Below, one piece after another: positions 25,291-34,222 of a stretch of DNA of 64,000 nt. Each line of letters opens with the position of its first letter. Position 1 is the stretch's first letter. The stretch is from Micromonospora qiuiae (GTDB taxonomy: Bacteria; Actinomycetota; Actinomycetes; Mycobacteriales; Micromonosporaceae). The stretch is from positions 62,001 to 126,000 of the forward strand of contig NZ_BOPC01000023.1 in assembly GCF_016863555.1 (NCBI RefSeq), in the 5' to 3' direction. The position numbers and the translations under genes are program-made. A model generated the notes under the pieces. The model searched no databases and was not told where the DNA came from. It saw only the letters and a list, made by a program, of their open reading frames with translations.

Positions 25291-26442
25291 ATGACCCGCA
25301 GGTCGATCGGCATCATCGTGAACGGCGTCACCGGCCGGATGGGCTACCGGCAACACCTGGTGCGTTCCCTGCTGGCCATCCGGGAGGCCGGCGGCGTGCC
25401 GCTGGCCGACGGCACCACCGTCTGGCCGCACCTGGTCCTGGTCGGCCGCAGCGAAACCAAACTGTGCGAGATCGCCGAACGGCACGGCCTGGACGACTGG
25501 AGCACCGACCTGACCGCCGCGCTGGCCCGCGACGACGTGCAGATCTACTTCGACGCCCAGGTCACCCAGCAGCGGGAGAAAGCGATCCGGCAGGCGATCG
25601 AAGCCGGCAAGCACATCTACACCGAGAAGCCCCTCGCGGAGGACACCGCCGCCGCCCTCGACCTGGCGCGGGCCGCCCGCGCCGCCGGGGTCCGCACCGG
25701 TGTGGTGCAGGACAAGCTCTTCCTGCCCGGCCTGCGCAAGCTCAAGCGGCTGCTCGACGGCGGCTTCTTCGGCCAGGTGCTGTCGGTGCGGGGCGAGTTC
25801 GGCTACTGGGTCTTCGAGGGCGACTGGCAGCCCGCCCAGCGCCCGTCGTGGAACTACCGGGCGGAGGACGGCGGCGGCATCGTGGTGGACATGTTCCCGC
25901 ACTGGCACTACGTGCTGGCGGAACTCTTCGGCGAGGTGCGCACGGTCTCCGCGACCATCGCCACGCACGTCCCGCGCCGCGTCGACGAGACCGGCCGGCC
26001 GTACCAGGCCACCGCCGACGACGCCGCGTACGCGGTTTTCGAGCTGGACGGTGGCGTCATCGCCCAGCTCAACTCGTCCTGGTGCGTGCGGGTGTTCCGC
26101 GACGAACTGGTCGAGTTCCAGGTCGACGGCACCGAGGGCAGCGCGGTCGCCGGGCTGCGGCGCTGCCGGGTACAGCACCGGGCGGTCACCCCGAAGCCGG
26201 TGTGGAACCCGGACCTGCCGGTGACCGAGAACTTCCGGTCGCAGTGGACCGAGGTGCCGGACAACGAGGACTTCGACAACGGTTTCAAGGTGCAGTGGGA
26301 GGCGTTCCTGCGGCACGTCGCGACCGGCGAGCCGTTCCCGTGGGACTTCCTCGCCGGGGCGCGCGGCGTGCAACTGGCCGAGCTGGGCCTGGTCTCGGCC
26401 CGCGAAGGCCGCCGCGTCGAGGTGCCGGAGCTGGCGCTGTGA
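25291..26442 (+). CDS. Gfo/Idh/MocA-family oxidoreductase
   Basis: NAD(P)-dependent sugar or inositol-type dehydrogenase of 383 aa. ATG 25291 follows GGGAAGG. The Rossmann domain begins IGIIVNGVTGRMGYRQHL, an unusual start with an insertion compared with GxGxxG. The catalytic-type EKP motif is YTEKPLAED (about 112-120); the C-terminal sheet domain contains GGGIVVDMFPHWHYVL with a His likely near the substrate. First gene of a three-gene LacI-controlled operon; the next start overlaps its stop (GTGA). Probable role: oxidising an unusual sugar to a keto intermediate. Confidence 0.88.
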   Translation: MTRRSIGIIVNGVTGRMGYRQHLVRSLLAIREAGGVPLADGTTVWPHLVLVGRSETKLCEIAERHGLDDWSTDLTAALARDDVQIYFDAQVTQQREKAIRQAIEAGKHIYTEKPLAEDTAAALDLARAARAAGVRTGVVQDKLFLPGLRKLKRLLDGGFFGQVLSVRGEFGYWVFEGDWQPAQRPSWNYRAEDGGGIVVDMFPHWHYVLAELFGEVRTVSATIATHVPRRVDETGRPYQATADDAAYAVFELDGGVIAQLNSSWCVRVFRDELVEFQVDGTEGSAVAGLRRCRVQHRAVTPKPVWNPDLPVTENFRSQWTEVPDNEDFDNGFKVQWEAFLRHVATGEPFPWDFLAGARGVQLAELGLVSAREGRRVEVPELAL

Positions 26443-27593
26443 GCGCCGCCGAGGTGCGGCTGCCCGGCGGCCGATGGCTGCGGTTGCGCGGTGGCGCCGG
26501 CCACCCCCGCCCCGACGGGTCGCCGCGCAGCCGCATCGCGTACGCCGCCGCGCACGTCGTCGCCGACCCCGAAGCCGACAACACCCCGGGCAGCCCGGCC
26601 ACCCTTGACTGGGACCGCACCCTCGCCTTCCGTCGACACCTGTGGTCGTACGGGCTGGGGGTGGCCGAGGCGATGGACACCGCGCAGCGCGGCATGGGCC
26701 TGGACCACCCGGCCACCCGCGAGCTGATCCGGCGCAGCGCGGCGGAGGCCGGGGCCGTCGGTGGCCGGATCGTCGCCGGCGTCGCCACCGACCAGCTCCC
26801 TGCCGGCCCGGCCACCCTCACCGAGGTCACCGCCGCCTACCGCGAGCAGCTCGACGACGTGCAGGCCGCCGGGGCGGTGCCGGTGCTGATGTGCAGCCGC
26901 CACCTGACGGCAGCGGCCCGCGACCCCGAGGACTACCTGCGGGTGTACGACGAACTGCTGACCGCCGCAGACCGGCCGGTGGTGTTGCACTGGCTCGGGC
27001 CGATGTTCGACCCGGCCTTGAGCGGCTACTGGGGTTCGACCGACCTGGACCTGGCCGCCGACACGGTCGTCGAGCTGCTCAAGACCCACGCGTCCCGGGT
27101 GGACGGGATCAAGGTGTCGCTGCTCGACGCCGGCCGTGAGGTGGCGCTGCGCCGCCGGCTGCCGGCCGGGGTACGCCTCTACACCGGCGACGACTTCAAC
27201 TATCCGGAGCTGATCCGGGGCGACGAGGTGGGCCACTCCGACGCGCTGCTCGGGGTCTTCGCCGCCATCGCACCGGCCGCCTCAGCCGCGCTGGCCGCCC
27301 TCGATCGGGGCGACCTCACCGCGTACGACGAGATCTTCGCGCCCACTGTGCCGCTGGCCCGACACCTGTTCGCCGCACCCACCTGGTACTACAAGACCGG
27401 CATCGTCTTTCTGGCCTGGCTGGCCGGCCACCAGGACCACTTCACCATGGTCGGTGGGTTGCAGTCCGGCCGGTCACCGGCGCACCTGGCGACCCTGCTC
27501 ACCCTCGCCGACGCCGCCGGCCTGCTGCCCGACGCCGAGTTGGCCGCCGCCCGCGCGCGGGCCTACTTCACCGTCGCCGGGGTGCCCCAGTGA
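26439..27593 (+). CDS. DUF993 protein, dihydrodipicolinate-synthase-like barrel
   Basis: Protein of 384 aa matching the DUF993 family, which is thought to share the DHDPS/NanA aldolase fold. The segment VDGIKVSLLD carries Lys225, in the place where DHDPS-type enzymes (GIKE) form the Schiff base. Other conserved stretches: YWGSTDLDLAADTV, YTGDDFNYPELI and APTWYYKTGIVFL. GTG 26439 overlaps the upstream stop by 4 bp and its own stop overlaps the next start. An aldolase or dehydratase acting on the keto sugar made by the neighbours is a reasonable inference; no activity is established as far as I know. Confidence 0.85.
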   Translation: MSAAEVRLPGGRWLRLRGGAGHPRPDGSPRSRIAYAAAHVVADPEADNTPGSPATLDWDRTLAFRRHLWSYGLGVAEAMDTAQRGMGLDHPATRELIRRSAAEAGAVGGRIVAGVATDQLPAGPATLTEVTAAYREQLDDVQAAGAVPVLMCSRHLTAAARDPEDYLRVYDELLTAADRPVVLHWLGPMFDPALSGYWGSTDLDLAADTVVELLKTHASRVDGIKVSLLDAGREVALRRRLPAGVRLYTGDDFNYPELIRGDEVGHSDALLGVFAAIAPAASAALAALDRGDLTAYDEIFAPTVPLARHLFAAPTWYYKTGIVFLAWLAGHQDHFTMVGGLQSGRSPAHLATLLTLADAAGLLPDAELAAARARAYFTVAGVPQ

Positions 27594-28408
27594 CCGGGCG
27601 GCGGGAGGCGCTGCGGCGGTTCTCCTTCAACCAGGCCACCGCGCAGCACTGGCCGCTGCCCGACGTGGTGGCCGGCTGCGTCGCCGCCGGGGTGCCGGGG
27701 ATCGGCCTGTGGCGGGAACCGGTCGCCGGGTACGGCGTCGAGCGCGCCGCCAAGCTGGTACGCGACGCCGGGCTGACGGTGACCACGCTGTGCCGGGGCG
27801 GGTTCTTCACCGCCGAGGACTGGCGGGAGCAGAACCGGCGTGCCGTCGACGAGGCGGCCACGCTCGGCGCGCCGGTGCTGGTGCTGGTCTCCGGCGGCCT
27901 CCCGGCCGGCAGCAAGGACATCGACGGCGCACGCGCCCGGGTCGCCGACGCGGTCGCCGAGTTGGCCCCGCACGCCGACGCCGCCGGAGTGACTCTGGCC
28001 ATCGAACCGCTGCACCCGATGTTCAGCGCCGACCGCTGCGTCATCGCCACTCTCGGCCAGGCCCTCGACATCGCCGAACGGTTCGACCCGGGCGTGGTCG
28101 GCGTCGTCGTGGACGCGTACCACGTGTGGTGGGACGACAGGGTGTACGCCCAGATCGCCCGTGCGGGGAAGTGGATCGCCTCGTTCCAGGTCTGCGACTG
28201 GATCACTCCGCTGCCCGAGGGCGTGCTGCTCGGCCGGGCGCTGCCCGGCGACGGCTGCATCGAGCTGCGCCGGCTGCGCGAGGCGGTCGATCGGGCCGGC
28301 TACACCGGCCCGATCGAGGTGGAGGTCTTCAACGCCGACGTGTGGGCCCGCCCCGGCGAGGAGGTGCTGAGCGCATCGATCGACGGCTACCTGCGCGAAG
28401 TGATCTGA
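27590..28408 (+). CDS. Sugar phosphate isomerase/epimerase (TIM barrel)
   Basis: AP-endonuclease-2-fold protein of 272 aa. Metal-site stretches: LAIEPLHPMF (Glu), VVVDAYHVWWD (Asp/His), SFQVCDW and GPIEVEVFNAD (Glu), the four-ligand pattern of xylose-isomerase-like epimerases. GTG 27590 overlaps the DUF993 stop. It completes the operon of dehydrogenase, aldolase-like and epimerase enzymes. The sugar substrate is unknown. Confidence 0.88.
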   Translation: MTGRREALRRFSFNQATAQHWPLPDVVAGCVAAGVPGIGLWREPVAGYGVERAAKLVRDAGLTVTTLCRGGFFTAEDWREQNRRAVDEAATLGAPVLVLVSGGLPAGSKDIDGARARVADAVAELAPHADAAGVTLAIEPLHPMFSADRCVIATLGQALDIAERFDPGVVGVVVDAYHVWWDDRVYAQIARAGKWIASFQVCDWITPLPEGVLLGRALPGDGCIELRRLREAVDRAGYTGPIEVEVFNADVWARPGEEVLSASIDGYLREVI

Positions 28409-28536
28409 CGGACGATCGGATGGACCACCTCGCCGGCGTGCTGCGCCGGGTGCGTGACGCGGGTGGAGCCGACCGCCGCGTCGCTGCGCCAGTGGCGGGG
28501 ACGGTTCACCGCTTTGTTGCCGAGCGGTGCTCTTCC

Positions 28537-29751
28537 TCACCGGGCCAGTTTCCGGTTGAGGTACCGCTGCTCCGGCATGCTCGCTGTCAGTCGGGCGGCG
28601 ATCCGGTACTGCTTCTTCGCGTCTTCGGCGTCGCCGTTGAGGTCGAGCAGGTGCCCGCGCACGGCGTACAGCCTGTGGTGACGTTGCATGGCGGGATCGT
28701 CCAGCAGCGGTTCAAGCACGGCGAGACCGGCTGCGGGATCGTGCGCCATCGCGACGGCGACCGCGTGGTTCAGCGTGACGGCCGGACTCGGCGCAACCCG
28801 GCCCAACATGTCATAGAGCAGGCTGATCTGTAGCCAGTCGGTCTCCTTGTACGTCGCGGCCTCGGCATGTACCGCGGTGATCGCGGCCTGCAGCTGGAAC
28901 CTGCCCACGTGGCCGCGGGGCAGGTTTCGCTCCAACAGCTCGACGCCCTCGGTGATCAGGTCCCGCCGCCAGAGTGATCGGTCCTGCTCGGCGAGCGGCA
29001 CGAGATCACCGGCGGCGTCGACCCGGGCGGGGGACCGGGCATGGGTGAGCAGCATCAGGGCCAGCGCACCGGCGACCTCGGCGTGGTCGGGAAGTGCGGC
29101 GTGCAGTTGCCGGACGAGCCGGATCGCCTCCTTGACGAGCAGGACGTCGAGCAGTTCCTCGCCCGATGTTCGCGTGTACCCCTCGGTGAACACCAGGTGG
29201 CATACGTCGATGACCGCAGCGACCCGGTCGGGCAGGTCTCGCTGCGACGGCAGAACGAACCGCGCACCGGCCTGGCGCAGCGCCGTACGTGCGCGGCTGA
29301 GGCGCTGCGTCATCGTGCGGACCGGCACGAGGTAGGCGGCCGCGATCTGCTCCACGCTGAGGCCGGCCACCGCCCGTAGGCAGAGCGCGACCTGCGACGG
29401 TCGCGTCAGTGCAGGATGGCAGCAGAGGAAGAACAGCCGCAGCGTGTCGTCACGGTCGTGCGTGGTGAGATCCTGCGTCGCGTACGGCCGTTGGGCCGCG
29501 TCGAGCGTCTCGCGGCGGACCCGGGCCGAGTCCGCCCGGGCCCGGTCGATCAGCCGTCGTGAAGCAACTGTGATCAACCACGCCCTCGGCGCGTCAGGCA
29601 CGCCGTCAACGGGCCACCGGGCGGCGGCCACCTCGGCGGCGTCCTGCAGCGCCTCCTCACAGTCGCCGAGATCCCCATACCTGCGCAGCAGCGCCCCGAG
29701 GACGTGTGGCGCCTCCCGGCGCCACACGTCGTCAAGGACCGAACCCGTCAC
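28537..29751 (-). CDS. ECF42-type RNA polymerase sigma factor with C-terminal extension
   Basis: Sigma factor of 404 aa. Sigma2 is at about 1-85 (RYGDLGDCEEALQDA; AWLITVASRRLIDRARADSA). Sigma4 is at about 120-180 (LSVEQIAAAYLVPVRTMTQRLSRA). A long C-terminal helical/TPR-like domain (about 190-404) begins PDRVAAVIDVCHLVFTEGYT. This extended form and the adjacent DGPF gene define group ECF42, which has no classical anti-sigma factor. GTG 29751 overlaps the stop of the DGPF gene. The C-terminal domain is needed for activity in studied members. The trigger is unknown. Confidence 0.93.
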   Translation of the reverse strand: MTGSVLDDVWRREAPHVLGALLRRYGDLGDCEEALQDAAEVAAARWPVDGVPDAPRAWLITVASRRLIDRARADSARVRRETLDAAQRPYATQDLTTHDRDDTLRLFFLCCHPALTRPSQVALCLRAVAGLSVEQIAAAYLVPVRTMTQRLSRARTALRQAGARFVLPSQRDLPDRVAAVIDVCHLVFTEGYTRTSGEELLDVLLVKEAIRLVRQLHAALPDHAEVAGALALMLLTHARSPARVDAAGDLVPLAEQDRSLWRRDLITEGVELLERNLPRGHVGRFQLQAAITAVHAEAATYKETDWLQISLLYDMLGRVAPSPAVTLNHAVAVAMAHDPAAGLAVLEPLLDDPAMQRHHRLYAVRGHLLDLNGDAEDAKKQYRIAARLTASMPEQRYLNRKLAR

Positions 29752-30140
29752 TGATCGTCGCCACCGGGCCACATCAGCGGCCGCAGCTCCACCGTTTCGT
29801 CCGGGCCGGAGAACCGAGCTGCGACCTCCTCGGCACGCGCCTGACCAGCAACGTCGATGAGGAAGAATCCGGCGAGGTGCTCCTTCGCCTCCGAGTACGG
29901 CCCGTCGCTCGCGAGCGGTTCGCCGTCGCGCCACCGGTACAGTCGGGCGTTGGCAGGGTCGCCCAGCGCCTCACCGCCGAGCAACTCGCCGTTGGCTTGC
30001 AACTCGGCCATCACCTGCTCGAACTCAGCGTTCAGCCGGTCGCGGACCTCGGCGGGCAGTGCCTGGTGGGCCCCGAGGTAGTCACTGGTCGGGTGACCCC
30101 AGGGCTGCGGGTTCGAGTGGATCAGGATGACGTACTTCAT
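29748..30140 (-). CDS. YCII/DGPF-domain protein
   Basis: Small protein of 130 aa in the YCII-related DGPF family. The naming motif is present as SDGPYSEAKEHLAGFFLIDV (about 79-98). The N-terminus MKYVILIHS is typical. Members are the usual partners and targets of ECF42 sigma factors. Its stop overlaps the sigma-factor start, so the two are translationally coupled. A good candidate sigma-factor promoter lies 46 bp upstream. Biochemical role unknown. Confidence 0.9.
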   Translation of the reverse strand: MKYVILIHSNPQPWGHPTSDYLGAHQALPAEVRDRLNAEFEQVMAELQANGELLGGEALGDPANARLYRWRDGEPLASDGPYSEAKEHLAGFFLIDVAGQARAEEVAARFSGPDETVELRPLMWPGGDDQ

Positions 30141-30185
30141 CGGGCCTCCCAGCGTGCACGACGGACCTTCCGTCGCTCACCTGAT

Positions 30186-30214
30186 ACGTCGGAGCGCCTC
30201 CGCCGATGTCTACA
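30186..30214 (-). promoter_or_regulatory. Candidate ECF42-dependent promoter
   Basis: Read on the minus strand, TGTAGA (30214-30209), 17 nt, then CGACGT (30191-30186). The ECF42 consensus reported in Streptomyces has TGTCGA at -35 and CGA/TC at -10; this differs by one base at -35. It lies 46 bp before the DGPF start, so the sigma factor may control its own operon. Confidence 0.45.
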
Positions 30215-30240
30215 TCGCGCCGTAGCGTCCTGCGTGAGCG

Positions 30241-31188
30241 TCAGCCGTCGGTCGGCCGCGGGGTGCTGCCAGCGCGGGTAGCGAGGGCGTCGACCAGGCG
30301 GCGGGTGGAGCCGGCGAGGTTCCACCGCTCGGCCAGCTCGAGGAGGCGCTCCGGGTGGGCGGGCGCGGCCGGCAGCTCGGTGGGCAGCGGCGGCAGCGGC
30401 ACGTCCAGGGCGACGCGGACCACCTTCGGCGCCACCGCTAGGTAGTCGCGCGCGGCGGTGAGCTTGGCGCGCAGTCCGGGCGCGAAGCCGGAGGCCGGGT
30501 CGTCCAGGGCGGCGAGGATGCCGGCGATGTCGCCGTACCGGTCGACCAGTCGGGCGGCGGTCTTCTCGCCGACGCCGGGCACCCCCGGCAGCCCGTCGCT
30601 GGGGTCGCCGCGCAGCGCGGCGAACTCGGCGTACCGGTCGGCCGGCACGCCGTAGCGGGCACGCACCGCCGCGTCGTCGCAGTCCTCCAGCTTGGCCACC
30701 CCCCGCCCGACGTAGAGCAGCCGCACCCCCCGGACGTCGTCGATCAGCTGGAACAGGTCGCGGTCGCCGGAGACCACCTCCACCGGCCCGGGTTGGGTGA
30801 CCGAGAGAGTGCCGAGCACGTCGTCGGCCTCGTAGCCGGGGGCGCCGACGACGGTGATGCCCAGCACGGCGAGCATGTCGAGGATCATCGGCACCTGCGG
30901 GATGAGGGTGTCCGGCACCACTTCGCCGCCCTCGGGCGCGACCCGGTGCGCCTTGTACGACGGCAGCAGCGCCACCCGCCAGTCCGGCCGCCAGTCGTGG
31001 TCCATCGCGCAGACCATCCGCCCCGGCTGCCGGGTGCGGATCAGGTGGGCGAGCATGTCGAGGAACCCCCGCACGGCGTTGACCGGTTGGCCGTCGGCGG
31101 TCCTCGCGGCGGACTCGGGGATGCCGAAGTACGCCCGGAAGTAGAGGCTGGGCGCGTCGATGAGCATGATCGGGGTCTGCTGTGCCAC
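30241..31188 (-). CDS. 5'-3' exonuclease (FEN/PolI N-domain type)
   Basis: Stand-alone flap/5'-3' exonuclease of 315 aa. The PIN-like nuclease domain has MLIDAPSLYFRAYF, AMDHDWRPDWR and APGYEADDVLG followed by VVSGDRDLFQL, giving the acidic metal-binding cluster. The helix-hairpin-helix DNA clamp is GLPGVPGVGEKTAARLVDRYG. GTG 31188 is the start. The protein is equivalent to the N-terminal domain of DNA polymerase I. Likely role: removal of RNA primers or flaps in replication and repair. Confidence 0.92.
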   Translation of the reverse strand: MAQQTPIMLIDAPSLYFRAYFGIPESAARTADGQPVNAVRGFLDMLAHLIRTRQPGRMVCAMDHDWRPDWRVALLPSYKAHRVAPEGGEVVPDTLIPQVPMILDMLAVLGITVVGAPGYEADDVLGTLSVTQPGPVEVVSGDRDLFQLIDDVRGVRLLYVGRGVAKLEDCDDAAVRARYGVPADRYAEFAALRGDPSDGLPGVPGVGEKTAARLVDRYGDIAGILAALDDPASGFAPGLRAKLTAARDYLAVAPKVVRVALDVPLPPLPTELPAAPAHPERLLELAERWNLAGSTRRLVDALATRAGSTPRPTDG

Positions 31189-31315
31189 GCCCGACAGCCT
31201 GGCACACCCCACCGACGTTCGGTGCGTTCGGCACCATCCGGAGGATGCGGCCCGGTCAGCCCCCGATGGCGGTGCCTCGGCAGGTTCCTCCTGCGCGACG
31301 GCGACGGAGGTGACG

Positions 31316-32212
31316 ATGACGATCACCGTAAATGATGGCCGTTCAGCGTCTGGTGGTGCCACCGGAGGTGTTGTAGTGCGTTTCCTGCCCGGTCTGGAGC
31401 TGTCCCGGCACTTCCACGCCGTGGTGGTCGCGCCGGTGCTCCGGCGGAACTTTGCCGACCTGCGGTACGCCGCCGGGCGCCTCGACGGCGGGTCGGAGCT
31501 GCTCGGCCTGGACACGTCCCGGTCCACCGACCACGACTGGGGCTGCCGACTGCAACTGTTCGTCGGCCCCGCCGACGCCCACCGTGTTCCCGAAGTGCTG
31601 GACGCCGTGGACGCCGCGCTGCCGGCCACGTTTCTCGGCTTGCCGACCCGCTTCGCCGACGCCGAGGACGTGCTGTTCGGCGTCGCGGGGGAGAACGGCG
31701 TACGGCACGGCGTGACCGCCCATGAACTGGGCGGCTGGTTCCACGGCCGGCTGGGTTTCGATCCGAGTCGGACGGTGTCCACATCGGACTGGTTGGCGAC
31801 GCCGACCCAGCGGCTGGCGGAGGTGACCGGTGGCGCGGTCTTCCATGACGGTCTCGACGGTGTGCTCACCCGGGCCCGATCGGCCCTGCGGTGGTATCCC
31901 GACGACGTGTGGCGGTACGTGCTGGCCGCCGCGTGGACCAGGGTGGCGCAGGCCGAGCACCTGCCGGGCCGGTGCGCCGAGGTCGGCGCCGAGGTGGGCA
32001 GCCGGGTGGTGGCCGCCGGCGTCGCCCGCGATCTGATGCGCATCGGCCTGCTGGCCGGGCGACGCTGGCCGCCGTACGACAAGTGGCTCGGCACCGTGTT
32101 CGGCCGGCTGCCGGGCGCGGCGGCGGTGACGGCGGCGCTGGCCGACGCGCTCGACGACAACCGACGCGCCTGGCGCCGTCCGCCCATTGCACCCGAACGA
32201 CCGTTAAGCTGA
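31316..32212 (+). CDS. DUF4037 nucleotidyltransferase-like protein
   Basis: Protein of 298 aa. ATG 31316 has GGAGG upstream; a longer frame exists but begins inside the neighbouring gene's 5' region. The N-terminal part (GRLDGGSELLGLDTSRSTDH, DWGCRLQLFV) resembles the nucleotidyltransferase core GGS...D-x-D of DUF4037 proteins. The C-terminal part (WRYVLAAAWTRVAQAEHLPG; RLPGAAAV) is helical. Its stop lies 4 bp before the acyl-CoA dehydrogenase start. Role unknown. Confidence 0.8.
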   Translation: MTITVNDGRSASGGATGGVVVRFLPGLELSRHFHAVVVAPVLRRNFADLRYAAGRLDGGSELLGLDTSRSTDHDWGCRLQLFVGPADAHRVPEVLDAVDAALPATFLGLPTRFADAEDVLFGVAGENGVRHGVTAHELGGWFHGRLGFDPSRTVSTSDWLATPTQRLAEVTGGAVFHDGLDGVLTRARSALRWYPDDVWRYVLAAAWTRVAQAEHLPGRCAEVGAEVGSRVVAAGVARDLMRIGLLAGRRWPPYDKWLGTVFGRLPGAAAVTAALADALDDNRRAWRRPPIAPERPLS

Positions 32213-32216
32213 ATGG

Positions 32217-33374
32217 GTGGCTCATCGCGCTCTGACTGTCGACCGGATCCTGCCCACCGACGAGGCTCGCGACCTGCTGGAACTGGCCACCGAACTCGCC
32301 GACCGGGAACTCGCCCCGAAAGTCGTCGCGCACGAGCAGCGCGCCGAGTTCCCCCGGGAGGTGCTGCGCACCCTGGGCCGGGCCGGTCTGCTCGGCCTGC
32401 CCTACCCGGAGGAGTACGGCGGCGCCGCCCAGCCGTACGAGGTCTACCTGCAGGTGCTGGAGATCCTGGCCGGCCGCTGGCTCACCGTCGCCGAGGCGGT
32501 CAGCGTGCACACCCTGTCCTGCTACCCGGTCGCCGCCTTCGGCACCGAGGAACAGCGCAAGTTGCTGCCCGACATGATCGGCGGCGAGATGTTGGGCGCG
32601 TACTGCCTCTCCGAGCCGCAGGGTGGCTCGGACGCCGCCGCGCTGACCACGAAGGCGGTCCGCGACGGGGACGCCTACGTCGTCTCCGGCACCAAGGCGT
32701 GGATCACCCACGCCCAGGTGGCCGACTTCTACAACATCTTCTGCCGCACCGGCGGTCCGGGCGCCCGGGGCATCTCCTGCCTGCTCGCCGACCGGGCCAC
32801 GCCCGGCATCCACCCGCAGGCCGCGGAGCGCACCATGGGCCTGCGGTCCTCGCCGGTGGCGCAGGTCGCCTTCGACGAGGCCCGGGTGCCGGCGGACCGG
32901 CTGATCGGCGGCGAGGGCAACGGCTTCACCATCGCCATGTCGGCCCTGGATTCCGGTCGGCTCGGCATCGCCGCCTGCGCTGTGGGCCTGGCCCAGGCGG
33001 CGCTGGACTACGCGGTGGACTACGCCCGACAGCGTCGGCAGTTCGGCCGCTCGATCATCGACTTCCAGGGACTCGGGTTCACCCTGGCCGACCTGGCCAC
33101 CCAGATCTCCGCCGCTCGGGCGTTGACCCTGGCCGCGGCCCGGCTGCGCGACGCCGGCCGACCGTACTCGGTCGAGGCGGCCAAGGCGAAGCTGTTCGCC
33201 ACCGACATGGCGATGCGGGTGACCACGGATGCGGTGCAGGTGCTCGGCGGCGCGGGCTACGTGGCCGACCATCCGGTGGAGCGGTACATGCGCGAGGCGA
33301 AGGTGCTCCAGATCGTCGAGGGCACCAACCAGATCCAGCGTCTGGTGATCTCCCGGGCCCTGGCGAAAGACTGA
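32217..33374 (+). CDS. Acyl-CoA dehydrogenase
   Basis: FAD-dependent acyl-CoA dehydrogenase of 385 aa. Motifs: YCLSEPQGGSDAAAL (FAD/substrate), ITHAQVADFYNIF, and RYMREAKVLQIVEGTNQIQR with Glu in the usual catalytic-base position near the C-terminus. Start GTG 32217. It carries out the first alpha-beta desaturation of an acyl-CoA; short-chain specificity is possible. No electron-transfer flavoprotein genes adjoin it. An Lrp-type regulator follows and may respond to a branched-chain or amino-acid-derived substrate. Confidence 0.92.
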   Translation: MAHRALTVDRILPTDEARDLLELATELADRELAPKVVAHEQRAEFPREVLRTLGRAGLLGLPYPEEYGGAAQPYEVYLQVLEILAGRWLTVAEAVSVHTLSCYPVAAFGTEEQRKLLPDMIGGEMLGAYCLSEPQGGSDAAALTTKAVRDGDAYVVSGTKAWITHAQVADFYNIFCRTGGPGARGISCLLADRATPGIHPQAAERTMGLRSSPVAQVAFDEARVPADRLIGGEGNGFTIAMSALDSGRLGIAACAVGLAQAALDYAVDYARQRRQFGRSIIDFQGLGFTLADLATQISAARALTLAAARLRDAGRPYSVEAAKAKLFATDMAMRVTTDAVQVLGGAGYVADHPVERYMREAKVLQIVEGTNQIQRLVISRALAKD

Positions 33375-33450
33375 CCGAACCCCGTGGAAGGGGGACGGCC
33401 GGTGGGCGGGTCGTCGCGCCGACGGCTCACACCCGGTAAGTTTGCACGCC

Positions 33451-33897
33451 GTGGAGGACATCGACCGGGCCATCGTCGCCGCTTTGACCGCAGACGGCCG
33501 GCTGTCGTACACGGACCTGGCGGAGAGGGTCGGCCTGTCGGTCTCCGCCGTGCACCAGCGGGTGCGCCGGCTGGAACAGCGCGGTGTCCTCAAGGGGTAC
33601 GCCGCGCGGGTCTCCTTCGAGGCGCTCGACCTGCCGCTGACCGCGTTCGTGGCGATCCGGCCGTTCGATCCGTCGCAACCCGACGACGCCCCGGAGCGGC
33701 TGGCCCACCTGCCGGAAATCGATTCGTGCTACTCGGTGGCGGGGGAGGACTTCTACCTGCTGCTGGTGCGGGTGGCCGGTCCGGCGGATCTGGAGCGGCT
33801 GCTCCAGGAGATACGCACTTCCGCCAACGTCACGACCCGGACCACCGTCGTGCTCTCCACGCCGTACGAGCACCGCCCGCCGAAGGTCGATCCCTAA
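33451..33897 (+). CDS. Lrp/AsnC-family regulator
   Basis: DNA-binding protein of 148 aa. HTH: LSYTDLAERVGLSVSAVHQRVRRLEQRGVL split over residues 20-50; the C-terminal RAM domain is at 68-140 (IDSCYSVAGEDFYLLLVRV). GTG 33451 (VEDIDRAI) is the family-like start; TTG 33442 is an alternative. It is an amino-acid-responsive regulator. Its target may be the dehydrogenase upstream or a distant locus. Confidence 0.9.
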   Translation: MEDIDRAIVAALTADGRLSYTDLAERVGLSVSAVHQRVRRLEQRGVLKGYAARVSFEALDLPLTAFVAIRPFDPSQPDDAPERLAHLPEIDSCYSVAGEDFYLLLVRVAGPADLERLLQEIRTSANVTTRTTVVLSTPYEHRPPKVDP

Positions 33898-34165
33898 GGC
33901 GGTGCGTCGGATCGGCCGGCGCAACTCCCTGACTAGGGGCGGTTCCACCGAACAGTCATGATCGCATGATCGTTTGACGAATGGTATGCGTTCGGATTGG
34001 TCCGGGAATGGAACTGACGGGTACCCATAGTCGACCAGGTGCGGACACACCGCAGGAATGAAAGCCTCTACAATTCAGCCTGCTTTGCGGCAACGTGGGC
34101 ACCGGTCGCCATGGACGTCGCCGCCTCGGCATTCGAGCCGGTTTGTCTACCCGGGGGAGGACAGG

Positions 34166-34222
34166 ATGCATCCGCTGCCGTGCTCGTACGCGAGCTGGAA
34201 CACGCCCGGAGTCCACCGGTGA
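34166..34222 (+). CDS. 18-codon leader ORF coupled to the first polymerase-like gene
   Basis: ATG 34166 has GGGGGAGG exactly 5 nt upstream, the strongest ribosome-binding site in the area. It encodes MHPLPCSYASWNTPGVHR and ends at TGA 34220-34222, which overlaps the GTG start of the downstream gene. The downstream start has only GGAG. Translational coupling or attenuation is inferred. A leader of the same length precedes the pyruvyl transferase gene. Confidence 0.45.
   Translation: MHPLPCSYASWNTPGVHR

Noticed and set aside
33955..34165. Promoter with TTGACG (33974) or TACAAT (34069) for the polymer locus
   Set aside because: Neither hexamer has a partner at normal spacing; too weak to annotate as a promoter.
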